Source: Nocardioides halotolerans DSM 19273 (GTDB taxonomy: Bacteria; Actinomycetota; Actinomycetes; Propionibacteriales; Nocardioidaceae). Taken from it: 64,000 bases of DNA. The DNA lies in the NCBI RefSeq assembly GCF_000422805.1, contig NZ_KE383922.1, forward strand, positions 35,274 to 99,273, given 5' to 3'. The position numbers and the translations under genes were made by a program. The notes beneath the pieces were generated by a model. That model did not search any database. It was not told where the DNA came from and saw nothing but the letters and a program-made list of their open reading frames with translations. Below, in pieces: positions 34,971 to 43,707 of the stretch (positions within the stretch are counted from its first letter, which is position 1; every line of letters begins with the position of its first letter).

Positions 34971-37900
34971 TCAGCCGAGCCGGGCCGACGCCACCGCCCG
35001 GAACGCCGGGCCGCGCTCCGCGGCCTCGCGGGCGACGTGCTCGGCCAGCCGTGCGGCCGTCGCGCGCGCGTGCTCCGACCCGGTCGCTTCGGCGACGTCG
35101 GCCGCGAGCCACCAGCCCTCGAGCGCGGCCACCGCCGCAAGCGCGTCGAGGTCGGCGGTGAGTGTCGCGTCGTCGTACGCCGTGCGCGACCGGGCCTGCG
35201 CGACCGCACGGACGAGCCGGCCGAGCGCGGCGTACCGCGCGTCGCCCCTCTCCTCCGCAGCGACGACCACCTCGTCCGCCGCGTCGAGCGCCGCCCCGGC
35301 GTCGTGCTCGGCGAGCGCCAGGCGCGCCAGCAGCAGGCCACGGCGCTGGTCGAAGCGCCACTTGTTGTGGAACCAGCGCGCCCCGGACTCGACCTCCGCG
35401 ACCGCGAGCCGGTCGGCCGCCCCCGCGAGGTCGCCGGCGCGCAGGAGGCAGTCCGCGACGTCGAGGTGGCACTGGGCGAGGATCTCCTGCGACCCCGCCA
35501 GGTCGAGCCCGGTCAGCGCGAGCTCCTCGGCGGACGGGTCGCCGAGGTTGCGCAGGACCCAGCTGCGGTAGGTGTGCTGGACGCCGGCGTACCTCACGCC
35601 GGTGCCGCGGCGCTCGATCTCCTCCTCCAGCCGGAGGAGCACCCGCAGCGCATCGGCGCTCCGGCCCAGCAGCCCGTAGGCGTGCGCGGTCATCTGCAGG
35701 GTGTGCTCGACCCAGAACCCCTGCCCGCCGCGGCGCGCCTCCGCCCCGAGCATCGGCTCGAGGGCGGCCAAGCCCTCTGCGGGTCGGCCCTGGTGGACCC
35801 GCAGCACGCCCGTCCACGCCGCCAGGCCGAGCTCCGGCGGAGCGCCCTCGGCCTCGCCGAGCACGGCCTCGGCCGCGCGCAGGTCGCCGTTCCCGCGGTG
35901 GCCGAAGGCGACCGCGATGAGGCTGCTCCCGCGGATGGTCGGATCGGAGGACGCACCGGCCGCTGCCCGGCCGAGCCGGACGGCGCCGTCGAGGTCGTGC
36001 CGGTTGCGCGCCGCCCAGGCCCGCAGCTCGAGCGCCTCCCCGGTCGCGTCGGTCGCCATCGCGGCCACGGCGTCGGCATCGGCGCCGTCGAGGTCGCCGC
36101 GCGACATCCGAACCCGGCTCCGCCGCAGCCGCAGGCCCACCGTGTCGTGCAGCCCGACCGCCTCGTCGAGGAGCCGCTCGGCACCGGCCAGGTCCAGCCT
36201 GCTCAGGGCGACGTCGGCGGCGAGCGCGAGCCCCTCGGCGGCCACCGCCCGGTCGCCGCCCTCCCGGGCGTGCCGCGCGAGCTCGAGGGGGTGGGTGTCC
36301 GGGCGCGCGCGGAGCACCTCGGCCGCCCGCCGATGCAGCCACGCCCGGCGTGCCGGCGTGGCCCCCGCGGCCACCGCGAGGCGGACCAGCTCGTGGCGGA
36401 ACGCCAGCACCCCCTCACGCTCGACGAGGAACGCCTGGCCGGTGCCGACGTCGAGCGCCTCGAGCACGTCCATCGGCGCGGAGCCGAGCACCGCGGCGAG
36501 CAGGTCGAGGTCGATCGTGGCGCCGAGCACGGCGGCGGCGCGCAGCGTGGCCTCGGCCGGGCCGGTACGCCGAAGCCGGGTGGCGACCGCCTCGCGCAGC
36601 GAGCCCGGGACCTCGGCCTGGCCGCCCTCGGCGCGGGCGAGCTCGGTGAGCAGGAGCGGGTTGCCGCCGCTGCGGGCGAGCAGGTCGGCCGCCCGGTCGG
36701 GGCCCACGAGCTCCGCCGCCTCGGCGGCGTCCAGCGGGCCGACGGCGATCGAGCTGTCCGCGTCGAGTCCCACCGCGGCGGGGTCGCGCACCGCCACGAC
36801 CACGAGCAGGGACAGCTCGCGGCGCCGGCGCACGTGTGCTAGCCAGGCCCACGTCACCGGGTCCGCGCCGTCGGCGTCGTCGAGCACCAGGGCCGTGGCG
36901 ACGCCGTCGGGCAGCGACCGCACGGCGTCGTCGAGGTGCGCGAACACCGCGAGGCTGAGGGCGTCGGTCGTGGCGCCAGGCCCGGGCAGGGCGCTCGCGG
37001 TCGACCACCGGTCCGGTGCCACGTCGGCGAGCCGGTCGGCCAGCGCGTCGAGCACCGGCTGCAGGGCGAGCTCACCCTCCTCGGCCCGTCCTCGGAGCAC
37101 GACCGCACCGCGGGCCCCGGCCACGGCTGCCCAGCGGTCGAGGAGCGCGGTCTTGCCGACGCCGGGCTCGCCGCTGACCACGACGATCCGCGCCCCCGCC
37201 CGCGCGGCCCCGAGCTCGACGTCGAGGGCGTGCAGCTCCTCGACCCGGCCCACCAGCCCGGTCGAGCCGGTCGGCCCGCTGACGGTGGGTGATGGGGCGA
37301 GCGACCGGTCCTCTCGCAGCAGCTCCTCGTGGAGCGCGCGGGTCTCGGCCGACGGGTCGACGCCGAGCTCCTCGGCGAGCAGCTCCCTGACCCGGGCGAA
37401 CTCGGCGAGCGCCGACGCGGGTCGGCCGGCGGCGGCGTGGGCGCGCATCAGGGTGCGCAGCGCCGCCTCGTCGTACGGGTCGGCCCGCAGCGCCTCGGCC
37501 GCGTGGGCCGCAGCGTCGCCGACCTGGCCGGTGGCCAGGGCCGCGCTCGCCGCGACCCGGCGTACGTCGGCCACCGCGGCGCGCGCAACCGTCCGCGCCT
37601 CGGCCGCCCACTCGGCGTCCGGCTCGTCGGCCAAGAGAGGGCCGCGCACGAGCGCGAGGGCGGCCTCGGCGGCGGTCCGGGCGCCGACCGCGTCGCCGGT
37701 GTCGGCCCGCCGGCCGGCCTCGCGGGTGAGGACGTCGAGCTCAGCCACGTCCCACCAGTCGGCCAGCAGCGCGTAGCCGCCGTCGCGGCGCTCGACCCTG
37801 TCCGCGCCGATCGCGGACCGGGCCCGGCTGACGAGCACGTGCAGGTCGCGGTCGGGCTGGGCCGGGCGCCGCACCGGCCAGACGGCCTCGACCAGGCTGT

Positions 37901-38045
37901 CCGCGCTGACCGTCGCGCCGCGCTCGAGCGCCAGCCGCTTGAGCAGCGTGCGGGCCTGCCGGCTGCGCAGCGCGTCGAGCTCGGCGCCGTCGAGGCGGAA
38001 CTCGCCGAGCAGCCGCACGCCGAGCCGGTCGTTCACCCGCGACAT
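34971..38045 (-). CDS. BTAD-domain ATPase transcriptional regulator (AfsR/SARP-like)
   Basis: A 1024-residue regulator. Residues about 8-95 are an OmpR-type winged helix (LGEFRLDGAELDALRSRQAR), 100-245 a bacterial transcriptional activator (BTAD) domain (LRTLMRAHAAAGRPASALAE, EELGVDPSAETRALHEELL), 265-520 an AAA/STAND ATPase with Walker A GEPGVGKT at 292-299 and LVLDDADGAD, and the rest a TPR-like helical repeat region. This is the AfsR-type layout; ligand binding to the repeats would trigger ATPase-driven activation. It follows the cupin gene by 14 bases. Direct-repeat sites at 32801 and 38509 are its probable operators. Confidence 0.9.
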   Translation of the reverse strand: MSRVNDRLGVRLLGEFRLDGAELDALRSRQARTLLKRLALERGATVSADSLVEAVWPVRRPAQPDRDLHVLVSRARSAIGADRVERRDGGYALLADWWDVAELDVLTREAGRRADTGDAVGARTAAEAALALVRGPLLADEPDAEWAAEARTVARAAVADVRRVAASAALATGQVGDAAAHAAEALRADPYDEAALRTLMRAHAAAGRPASALAEFARVRELLAEELGVDPSAETRALHEELLREDRSLAPSPTVSGPTGSTGLVGRVEELHALDVELGAARAGARIVVVSGEPGVGKTALLDRWAAVAGARGAVVLRGRAEEGELALQPVLDALADRLADVAPDRWSTASALPGPGATTDALSLAVFAHLDDAVRSLPDGVATALVLDDADGADPVTWAWLAHVRRRRELSLLVVVAVRDPAAVGLDADSSIAVGPLDAAEAAELVGPDRAADLLARSGGNPLLLTELARAEGGQAEVPGSLREAVATRLRRTGPAEATLRAAAVLGATIDLDLLAAVLGSAPMDVLEALDVGTGQAFLVEREGVLAFRHELVRLAVAAGATPARRAWLHRRAAEVLRARPDTHPLELARHAREGGDRAVAAEGLALAADVALSRLDLAGAERLLDEAVGLHDTVGLRLRRSRVRMSRGDLDGADADAVAAMATDATGEALELRAWAARNRHDLDGAVRLGRAAAGASSDPTIRGSSLIAVAFGHRGNGDLRAAEAVLGEAEGAPPELGLAAWTGVLRVHQGRPAEGLAALEPMLGAEARRGGQGFWVEHTLQMTAHAYGLLGRSADALRVLLRLEEEIERRGTGVRYAGVQHTYRSWVLRNLGDPSAEELALTGLDLAGSQEILAQCHLDVADCLLRAGDLAGAADRLAVAEVESGARWFHNKWRFDQRRGLLLARLALAEHDAGAALDAADEVVVAAEERGDARYAALGRLVRAVAQARSRTAYDDATLTADLDALAAVAALEGWWLAADVAEATGSEHARATAARLAEHVAREAAERGPAFRAVASARLG

Positions 38046-38059
38046 TGTGCCGCTCGGCG

Positions 38060-38443
38060 TCAGTCCTTGGCGTAGCTCGAGGCGCCCCACCAGTCCACGA
38101 CCACGACGGGCTCGTCGCCGACGACCCAGGCGTCGTGGCCGTGGGGGAGGGCGGTGACGTCGCCGGGGTGGGCGTCGAGCTCGGTGCCGTCGGCCATCTG
38201 GACGCGCAGCGTGCCCTGCACGTGGTACTGGAAGTGGGGGGCCTCGCACAGGTCGGTGCCGGCGATCGGCTTCACGTGCTCCGACCAGCGCCAGCCCGGC
38301 TGGAGGGTGAGGCGCCCGATCTGGGTGCCGGCGATGTCGACCAGGTCGACCTGGCCGCACTCGAAGGTGCGGGTCTCGTCGGGGGAGGCGAAGGACTTGG
38401 TCTCCGCGTTCGCCTTCTCGGTCTTCGCTGCGGTGGTGGTCAT
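38060..38443 (-). CDS. Cupin-domain protein
   Basis: A 127-residue single-cupin protein. Cupin motif 1 is seen in GWRWSEHVKPIAGTDLCEA and motif 2 in HPGDVTALPHGHDAWVVGDE. The remaining His/Asp residues could bind a metal, but the classic two-His-Glu set is incomplete. A GGAGG ribosome-binding site precedes the ATG. It is the first gene of an operon with the BTAD regulator, and may supply or sense the effector of that regulator (inference). Confidence 0.8.
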   Translation of the reverse strand: MTTTAAKTEKANAETKSFASPDETRTFECGQVDLVDIAGTQIGRLTLQPGWRWSEHVKPIAGTDLCEAPHFQYHVQGTLRVQMADGTELDAHPGDVTALPHGHDAWVVGDEPVVVVDWWGASSYAKD

Positions 38444-38508
38444 GGAGGTCTCCTCGAGGTGGTGGTCCGGCGCGGTCGGTGCGCCGTACGCCGAGACTCG
38501 CCTGCGGG

Positions 38509-38527
38509 GGTTGCAACGACCTTGCAG
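38509..38527 (-). promoter_or_regulatory. 19-bp direct-repeat site, copy B (candidate BTAD regulator operator)
   Basis: On the minus strand CTGCAAGGTCGTTGCAACC, differing from copy A at 32801 in two of 19 positions. It lies 66 bases upstream of the cupin ATG at 38443. TGCAAGG and TGCAACC are spaced by 11 bp as in SARP sites. Confidence 0.7.
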
Positions 38528-38679
38528 CCGACGACGCCGGCGCGCGGGTGCGTGGCTGGGCCACCCGGAGGTGGTCACTTCGGGTGGTGCCGCCCCGTGC
38601 CGAAGGGCCCGGGGCCGGCCCCGGCGGCACCCCGGCCAAGTCGGGCCGAACGGCGCCTGCGTCGACCGTCGGTGGTTCC

Positions 38680-38685
38680 TAGGTT
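38680..38685 (+). promoter_or_regulatory. Possible -10 box of the type IV pilus operon
   Basis: TAGGTT, 50 bases upstream of the pilin ATG, in the 292-bp gap between the divergent cupin and pilin genes. No clear -35 accompanies it. It matches the TAGNNT boxes used elsewhere in the window, but here a leader with an SD-like GGGGGGA is predicted. Confidence 0.4.
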
Positions 38686-38735
38686 CCTGGCAGACCGGCG
38701 ACAGGGGGTCGCCGACCTCAACTGGGGGGACCCAC

Positions 38736-39086
38736 ATGCTGCACACCTACCTGGAGGCGCTCCGCAAGGAGCGCAAGAGCGATGGCGGCTTCACGCTCAT
38801 CGAGCTCCTGATCGTCATCGTCATCCTCGGCGTCCTCGCCGGCATCGTCGTGTTCTCGGTCCGGGGCATCACCGACCGCGGCGACGTCGCGGCCTGCAAG
38901 ACGAACCAGAAGACCGCCGAGGTCGCCGTGGAGGCGTACTACGCCAAGAACGGCGCCAACCCGGCGACGCTGGCCGCGCTCGTTCCCGACTTCCTCAAGT
39001 CGGACCCGAGCGCCGCAACGGTCGACGCCCAGCAGCGTGTGACCTACGCCGCTGGTGTGGTCACGCCCGGCACTGCCTGCGACTGA
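38736..39086 (+). CDS. pilA: Type IV pilin (major pilin candidate)
   Basis: A 116-residue prepilin. An 18-residue leader ends in DGG, followed by FTLIELLIVIVILGVLAGI, with cleavage expected between G18 and F19 and the conserved Glu at +5 (E23). The mature protein is about 98 residues, with an N-terminal hydrophobic helix, an alpha/beta head and two cysteines (VAACKTN and the C-terminal TACD) that could form the D-loop disulfide. It is the first gene of the pilus operon, and the hairpin at 39088-39120 directly after it may raise its level over the downstream genes. Confidence 0.9.
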   Translation: MLHTYLEALRKERKSDGGFTLIELLIVIVILGVLAGIVVFSVRGITDRGDVAACKTNQKTAEVAVEAYYAKNGANPATLAALVPDFLKSDPSAATVDAQQRVTYAAGVVTPGTACD

Positions 39087-39087
39087 C

Positions 39088-39120
39088 GCCTCACGTGCGG
39101 GGGGCCGTCGCCCGTGAGGC
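39088..39120 (+). terminator. Stem-loop after the pilin gene, possible partial terminator
   Basis: GCCTCACG (39088-39095) pairs with CGTGAGGC (39113-39120), starting two bases after the pilin stop codon. No T-run follows. Within an operon such a structure usually lets only part of transcription pass or stabilises the upstream mRNA, fitting a much higher need for pilin than for the ATPases. Confidence 0.5.
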
Positions 39121-39156
39121 GGCGGCCCTCTGTCCGGCCACTCGATGGAGGACCTC

Positions 39157-40257
39157 ATGCACGAGCACCTGCACCGCATCGGCGACCGGGTCGACCGGCT
39201 GCTGAACGTCCTCTGGGAGGCGGGCGGCACCGACCTGATGCTGACCACGGGCCTGCCGCCGATGGTCCGCGTCGACGGCACCCTGGTGCCGGTCGACGGA
39301 GAGAGCGCGTTGACGGCCGACGACACGAACGCGCTGCTGACCGAGGTGCTCACCCCCGGCCAGCAGGACGCGTGGGGGGCCGCGCGCGAGTTCGACTTCT
39401 CGTTCTCCTGGCGCGAGCACGCCCGGATTCGCGGCAACGCGTTCACCCAGCGCGGCCTGACCGCGGTGGCGCTGCGGATGATCCCGCGCGACATCCCGAC
39501 CCCCGACGACCTCGGCCTGCCGCTCGGGCTGCAGGAGCTGTCGCTTCGTCACCAGGGACTCATCCTCATGACCGGCCCGACCGGCTCGGGGAAGTCCACC
39601 ACGCTCGCCTCGCTGGTCGACCTCATCAACCGCAACCGCGGCTGCCACATCATCACGATCGAGGACCCGATCGAGTACGTCCACGACCACAAGCAGGCGG
39701 CGGTCAACCAGCGCGAGGTCGGCACGGACACGAGCAGCTTCAGCGACGCACTGCGGTCGGTGCTCCGCGAGGACCCCGACGTGCTGCTCGTGGGAGAGAT
39801 GCGTGACCTCGAGTCGATCGCCTTCGCGCTCACCGTGGCGGAGACCGGGCACCTCGTCTTCGCCACGGTGCACACCAACGACACCGCCCAGTCGCTCGGG
39901 CGGATGATCGACGTCTTCCCCGCCGAGCAGCAGGCCCAGATCCGGGTCCAGCTCGCCGCGGCGCTCAGCTGCGTGGTCTACCAGCGGCTGATCCCCCGGA
40001 TCGGCGGCGGCATGATCGCCGCCTACGAGGTGCTGGTCGCGACGCCCGCGGTCCGCAACCTGATCAAGGAGGGCAAGACCCACCAGCTGCGCAACTCGCT
40101 GGTGACCGGCGCCCGCGACGGGATGAACACGCTGGAGCACTCGCTGTCTCAGCTGGTCCAGCAGGGCGTCGTCACCCTGGACGACGCGCTGGCGCGGAGC
40201 CTGTACCCGAAGGACATCGAGGTCCGCCCCCGGATGAGCGCCGCCGTCGCCCGATAG
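39157..40257 (+). CDS. pilT: Type IV pilus retraction ATPase PilT
   Basis: A 366-residue hexameric motor ATPase that powers pilus retraction. Walker A GPTGSGKST is at 140-148, the Asp box TIEDPIEYV near 168-176, Walker B DVLLVGEMRD at 208-217 and the His box near 229-244 (AETGHLVFATVHTND). The PilT-specific AIRNLIRE motif appears as AVRNLIKEGK near residue 303. The ATG at 39157 follows GGAGG by five bases; an ATG four codons earlier contains that SD and is less likely. Confidence 0.95.
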   Translation: MHEHLHRIGDRVDRLLNVLWEAGGTDLMLTTGLPPMVRVDGTLVPVDGESALTADDTNALLTEVLTPGQQDAWGAAREFDFSFSWREHARIRGNAFTQRGLTAVALRMIPRDIPTPDDLGLPLGLQELSLRHQGLILMTGPTGSGKSTTLASLVDLINRNRGCHIITIEDPIEYVHDHKQAAVNQREVGTDTSSFSDALRSVLREDPDVLLVGEMRDLESIAFALTVAETGHLVFATVHTNDTAQSLGRMIDVFPAEQQAQIRVQLAAALSCVVYQRLIPRIGGGMIAAYEVLVATPAVRNLIKEGKTHQLRNSLVTGARDGMNTLEHSLSQLVQQGVVTLDDALARSLYPKDIEVRPRMSAAVAR

Positions 40258-40281
40258 CCGATCGACACGAGGGGGAAGCAG

Positions 40282-42015
40282 ATGAAGATGCGTGGACGGC
40301 GCCGCGCCGAGTCCGTGCAGGTCGTCGCGCCGGGCGACGAGGACGACGAGCGGCTGGCCGGCGTCCTGGTCGCGGCCCGGGTCGTGGAGCCCTACCAGCT
40401 CGACGCCGCCCGGGCCGCTCAGGACTCCGGGAACCTCGCCGAGCAGCTGGTCGCCGCCGGCGTGGTGACGGAGGAGTCGCTGGCCCGCACCCTCGCCGAC
40501 CACTACGGGTGCGAGCTGCTCGACTTCCGCGCCGTCCGGCCGGAGCCCGAGGCGCTCGCCCTGCTGACGCCGGAGCAGGCACGCACGCTCGGTGCCCTGC
40601 CGCTGACGACGGACGACGACGGCGTCAGGGTCGCCGTCGTCGACCCGTCCCCGCAGCGCATCGAGGCGATCCGCGGCGTCGTCGGCCGGCCCGTCGTCGC
40701 GGCCGTCGCGACCCAGCGCAACCTCGAGCGGGCGCTCGACTCGGCTTATCCCGCCACTCGCGACGTCGGCAGCCACGTGCAGGTCTACGAGGCCCGCGAC
40801 CAGCTCCGGCGCGAGGCCGCCCAGCTCGATGGCGCCGGCAGCGAGGACGCCCCCGTCGTCCGCGTCGTGCAGATGATCATCACCCAGGGGCTGCGCGACC
40901 GGGCCTCCGACATCCACATCGAGCCGTCGGGCGAACGGGTCCGGGTCCGCTACCGGATCGACGGTGCGCTGACCGACGTGCTGGACCTCCCGGGTTCCAT
41001 CGGCCCCGCGGTCGTGAGCCGGGTGAAGATCCTCGGCGGCATGAACATCGTCGAGCGGCGCCGGCCGCAGGACGGCCAGATCAGCATGGACGTCGAGGGC
41101 CGGGAGGTCGACATCCGGGTCGCGACGACCGCGGTGGTCGGTGGCGAGAAGGTGGTGATGCGGCTGCTCGACAAGAGCCGCCCGCTCTTCAGGCTCGAGC
41201 AGCTCGGCATGGCACCCGATGTGGCCGACCGCTACTCCAGCCTCATCCACTCGCCGTACGGCATGGTGATCTGCGCCGGCCCGACCGGCGGAGGTAAGAC
41301 CACCACGCTCTACGCCTCCCTCGGCGAGCTCGACAGCCCCGAGCGCAACATCATGACGATCGAGGACCCGGTCGAGTACACCTTCGACTCGATCAACCAG
41401 ATCCAGATCAACGAGCAGGCCGGCATCACCTTCGCCGGCGGCCTGAAGTCGATCCTCCGCCAGGACCCGGACATCATCCTGGTCGGCGAGATCCGGGACG
41501 TGGACACGGCCCGCATCGCCGTGCAGTCGGCGCTCACCGGCCACTTCGTGCTCTCCTCGCTGCACGCGACCGAGGCGGTCTCGGCGCTCTACCGCCTGCT
41601 CGACATGGGCATCGAGTCCTTCCTGATCGCCTCGTCGATCACCGCCGTCGTCGCCCAGCGGCTGGTCCGGCGCAGCTGCACCAGCTGCCTCGAGGCCTAT
41701 CAGCCGACCCCGGAGGAGCTGGGGTTCCTGCGCAGCTTCGGTGGCACCGAGCCCGAGGGCGGCTTCGTGCACGGCGTGGGCTGCCAGCTCTGTGCGCAGA
41801 CCGGCTTCCTCGAGCGGATCGGCGTCTACGAGCTCCTCACGGTCACCAACGAGGTGCGCGAGCTGATCGTCGACCGCGCCCCTCAGGACCAGATGCGCAA
41901 GGTGGCGCAGCACCAGGGGATGCGGACCCTGCAGGAGCAGGCCGTCCAGCTCGTGCTGGCGGGCACCACCACCGCCGCCGAGGTCATGCGCTCCATCTAC
42001 GTGGCAGGGGTCTGA
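40282..42015 (+). CDS. pilB: Type IV pilus assembly ATPase PilB (GspE family)
   Basis: A 577-residue extension motor. The N terminus has the MshEN/GspE-N region (residues 20-150), then SDIHIEPSGERVRVRYRIDG (N2 domain), Walker A GPTGGGKTT at 333-341 (Gly where Ser is usual), TIEDPVEYTFDSINQIQINE, Walker B DIILVGEIRD and the His box. A zinc tetracysteine is formed by C466, C469, C501 and C504, typical of GspE/PilB. It lies 24 bases after pilT with a GGGGGAAG ribosome-binding site. It powers polymerisation of the pilin at 38736. Confidence 0.96.
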   Translation: MKMRGRRRAESVQVVAPGDEDDERLAGVLVAARVVEPYQLDAARAAQDSGNLAEQLVAAGVVTEESLARTLADHYGCELLDFRAVRPEPEALALLTPEQARTLGALPLTTDDDGVRVAVVDPSPQRIEAIRGVVGRPVVAAVATQRNLERALDSAYPATRDVGSHVQVYEARDQLRREAAQLDGAGSEDAPVVRVVQMIITQGLRDRASDIHIEPSGERVRVRYRIDGALTDVLDLPGSIGPAVVSRVKILGGMNIVERRRPQDGQISMDVEGREVDIRVATTAVVGGEKVVMRLLDKSRPLFRLEQLGMAPDVADRYSSLIHSPYGMVICAGPTGGGKTTTLYASLGELDSPERNIMTIEDPVEYTFDSINQIQINEQAGITFAGGLKSILRQDPDIILVGEIRDVDTARIAVQSALTGHFVLSSLHATEAVSALYRLLDMGIESFLIASSITAVVAQRLVRRSCTSCLEAYQPTPEELGFLRSFGGTEPEGGFVHGVGCQLCAQTGFLERIGVYELLTVTNEVRELIVDRAPQDQMRKVAQHQGMRTLQEQAVQLVLAGTTTAAEVMRSIYVAGV

Positions 42016-42016
42016 G

Positions 42017-43222
42017 ATGCCGAAGTTCGCCTACGTCGCCGTCACGCCGGACGGGCAGCAGGTCAAGGGCAAGACCCGGGCGACCAGCCGCGGCGACGCC
42101 GAGATCACGCTCTACGGCAAGGAGCTCCGCGACCTGCGGGTCAAGGAGAGGAAGAGCATCCTGCAGTACGAGATCAGCGGGCCGCGCATCAAGAAGGCCG
42201 ACGTGATGCACCTGTCGCGCCAGATCGCGGCCTTCCTCCGGGCCGGTCTGCCGATCCTCGAGGCGGTGCACACCATCGGCGCCGAGAGCGAGAGCTCCTC
42301 GGTGCGGCGGATGATGAACGAGATCGAGGACGGGCTCCGCTCGGGCGAGCGGTTCTCCGACTGTCTCGAGCGGTATCCCAAGGTGTTCCCCGGGTTCTAC
42401 CGAGGCATGGTCCGCTCCGCCGAGCTCACCGGCGAGCTCGACACCGTGCTCGCCCGCCTCGCCATCTACATCGAGCGCGACCTCGAGGCGCGGCGCAAGA
42501 TCAAGTCGGCGCTGATCTACCCGACCGCCGTCGCGATCATGTCCGTGGTGACCGTGGTGATCCTCGCGGTCTGGGTGCTGCCGAAGTTCGAGCTGTTCTT
42601 CGAGGACCTCGACGCGACGCTGCCGTTGCCGACCCGGATGCTGCTCGGGTTCACCGACTTCATCGGCAGCTACTGGTGGGCGCTGGCCGCAGGGCTCGGC
42701 GCCGTGCTGCTGCTCGGCTTCCTGGTCACCCGGTTCGAGTTCGGCAAGTACGCGCGCGACGCGTTCCTCCTCAGGATCCCGGTGCTCGGGGAAACGATCC
42801 GCTACGCCCTGGTCGAGCGGTTCTGCCGCGTCCTGGCCTCCATGGTCGGCGCCGGCGTCAACCTCACCGAGGCCCTCTCGGTGACCACCGAGGCGCTGCG
42901 CAACAGGGTGTTCATCAAGCAGTTGGGCACCGTCTCCGACGCGATGCTCGAGGGCGAGGGCATCTCGGGTCCGCTGGCCCGGACGAGGCTCTTCCCGGGC
43001 ACCGCCACCCAGATGCTGCGGGTCGGCGAGGAGACGGGGTCGCTGGACGACCAGCTCCAGGTGACGGCGGAGTACTACGAGGTCGAGCTCGACTACAAGA
43101 TCAAGAAGCTCACGTCGATCTTCGAGCCGCTGGTGATCGTCGTGATGGGCGGCATCGTCGGCTTCGTGGCCGTCGCCCTGGTCTCCGCGATGTACGACAT
43201 CTTCAACCAGGTGGACGTCTGA
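42017..43222 (+). CDS. pilC: Type IV pilus inner-membrane platform protein PilC (GspF family)
   Basis: A 401-residue protein with two GspF domains (about residues 65-190 and 270-390; VMHLSRQIAAFLRAGLPILE in the first, ERFCRVLASMVGAGVNLTEA in the second). Three membrane helices are visible: YPTAVAIMSVVTVVILAVWV, WWALAAGLGAVLLLGFLV and the C-terminal PLVIVVMGGIVGFVAVALVS. It links the motor ATPases to pilin in the membrane. It begins one base after the pilB stop, and its own stop overlaps the next ATG. Confidence 0.96.
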   Translation: MPKFAYVAVTPDGQQVKGKTRATSRGDAEITLYGKELRDLRVKERKSILQYEISGPRIKKADVMHLSRQIAAFLRAGLPILEAVHTIGAESESSSVRRMMNEIEDGLRSGERFSDCLERYPKVFPGFYRGMVRSAELTGELDTVLARLAIYIERDLEARRKIKSALIYPTAVAIMSVVTVVILAVWVLPKFELFFEDLDATLPLPTRMLLGFTDFIGSYWWALAAGLGAVLLLGFLVTRFEFGKYARDAFLLRIPVLGETIRYALVERFCRVLASMVGAGVNLTEALSVTTEALRNRVFIKQLGTVSDAMLEGEGISGPLARTRLFPGTATQMLRVGEETGSLDDQLQVTAEYYEVELDYKIKKLTSIFEPLVIVVMGGIVGFVAVALVSAMYDIFNQVDV

Positions 43223-43707
43223 TGCGTCGGCTCGCCCGCCTGCGCTCCGCCGGCCGCTCCGACGACGGGGCGACGCTGGTCGAGACGCTGGTGGCGGTGG
43301 TGATCCTCGGCATCGCCGCGGTGGCGATCCTCGGCGGGCTGCAGCTCAGCGTGATGGCGTCCGACATCCACCGCAAGCAGACCTCGGACGGCGCCCTGGT
43401 CCGGGGCTACGCCGAGGCGATCGAGCAGCACCTCGACGTCACGGCCAACTACGTGAGGTGCGCCGGGGCCAACGCCTACAGCCCCGCAGTCGTGGGCTAC
43501 CCGGTCCCGGCCGGGCACACCGCCCAGCAGGCCGCCGCCCAGCCACTGAGCGGCGACGGGTCCGTCGCGACGAGCGGCACCTGCCCGACGCGGGACCAGG
43601 GCGTGCAGCGGCTCCGCCTCACCGTGAGCAGTGCCGACGGGCGTGCCGTCGAGACGCTCACCGTGGTGGTGCGCCGCTCCTGTGGATCGGGGTCGTCGTG
43701 CGACTGA
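43222..43707 (+). CDS. Prepilin-like minor pilin (PilV-type)
   Basis: A 161-residue prepilin. A 16-residue leader ends DDG, then ATLVETLVAVVILGIAAVAI, with cleavage after G16 and Glu at +5 (E21). The mature head of about 110 residues holds several cysteines (YVRCAGA, SGTCPT, RRSCGSGSSCD). Position between pilC and another prepilin, and the VET core, make it a PilV/PilI-like minor pilin that would prime or decorate the fibre. The ATG shares its A with the pilC stop. Confidence 0.85.
   Translation: MRRLARLRSAGRSDDGATLVETLVAVVILGIAAVAILGGLQLSVMASDIHRKQTSDGALVRGYAEAIEQHLDVTANYVRCAGANAYSPAVVGYPVPAGHTAQQAAAQPLSGDGSVATSGTCPTRDQGVQRLRLTVSSADGRAVETLTVVVRRSCGSGSSCD

Noticed and set aside
39091..41913. 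Long minus-strand reading frame opposite pilT and pilB (940 codons)
   Set aside because: Shadow of clear PilT and PilB coding sequence; Asp/Val/Gly-rich translation with no domain.
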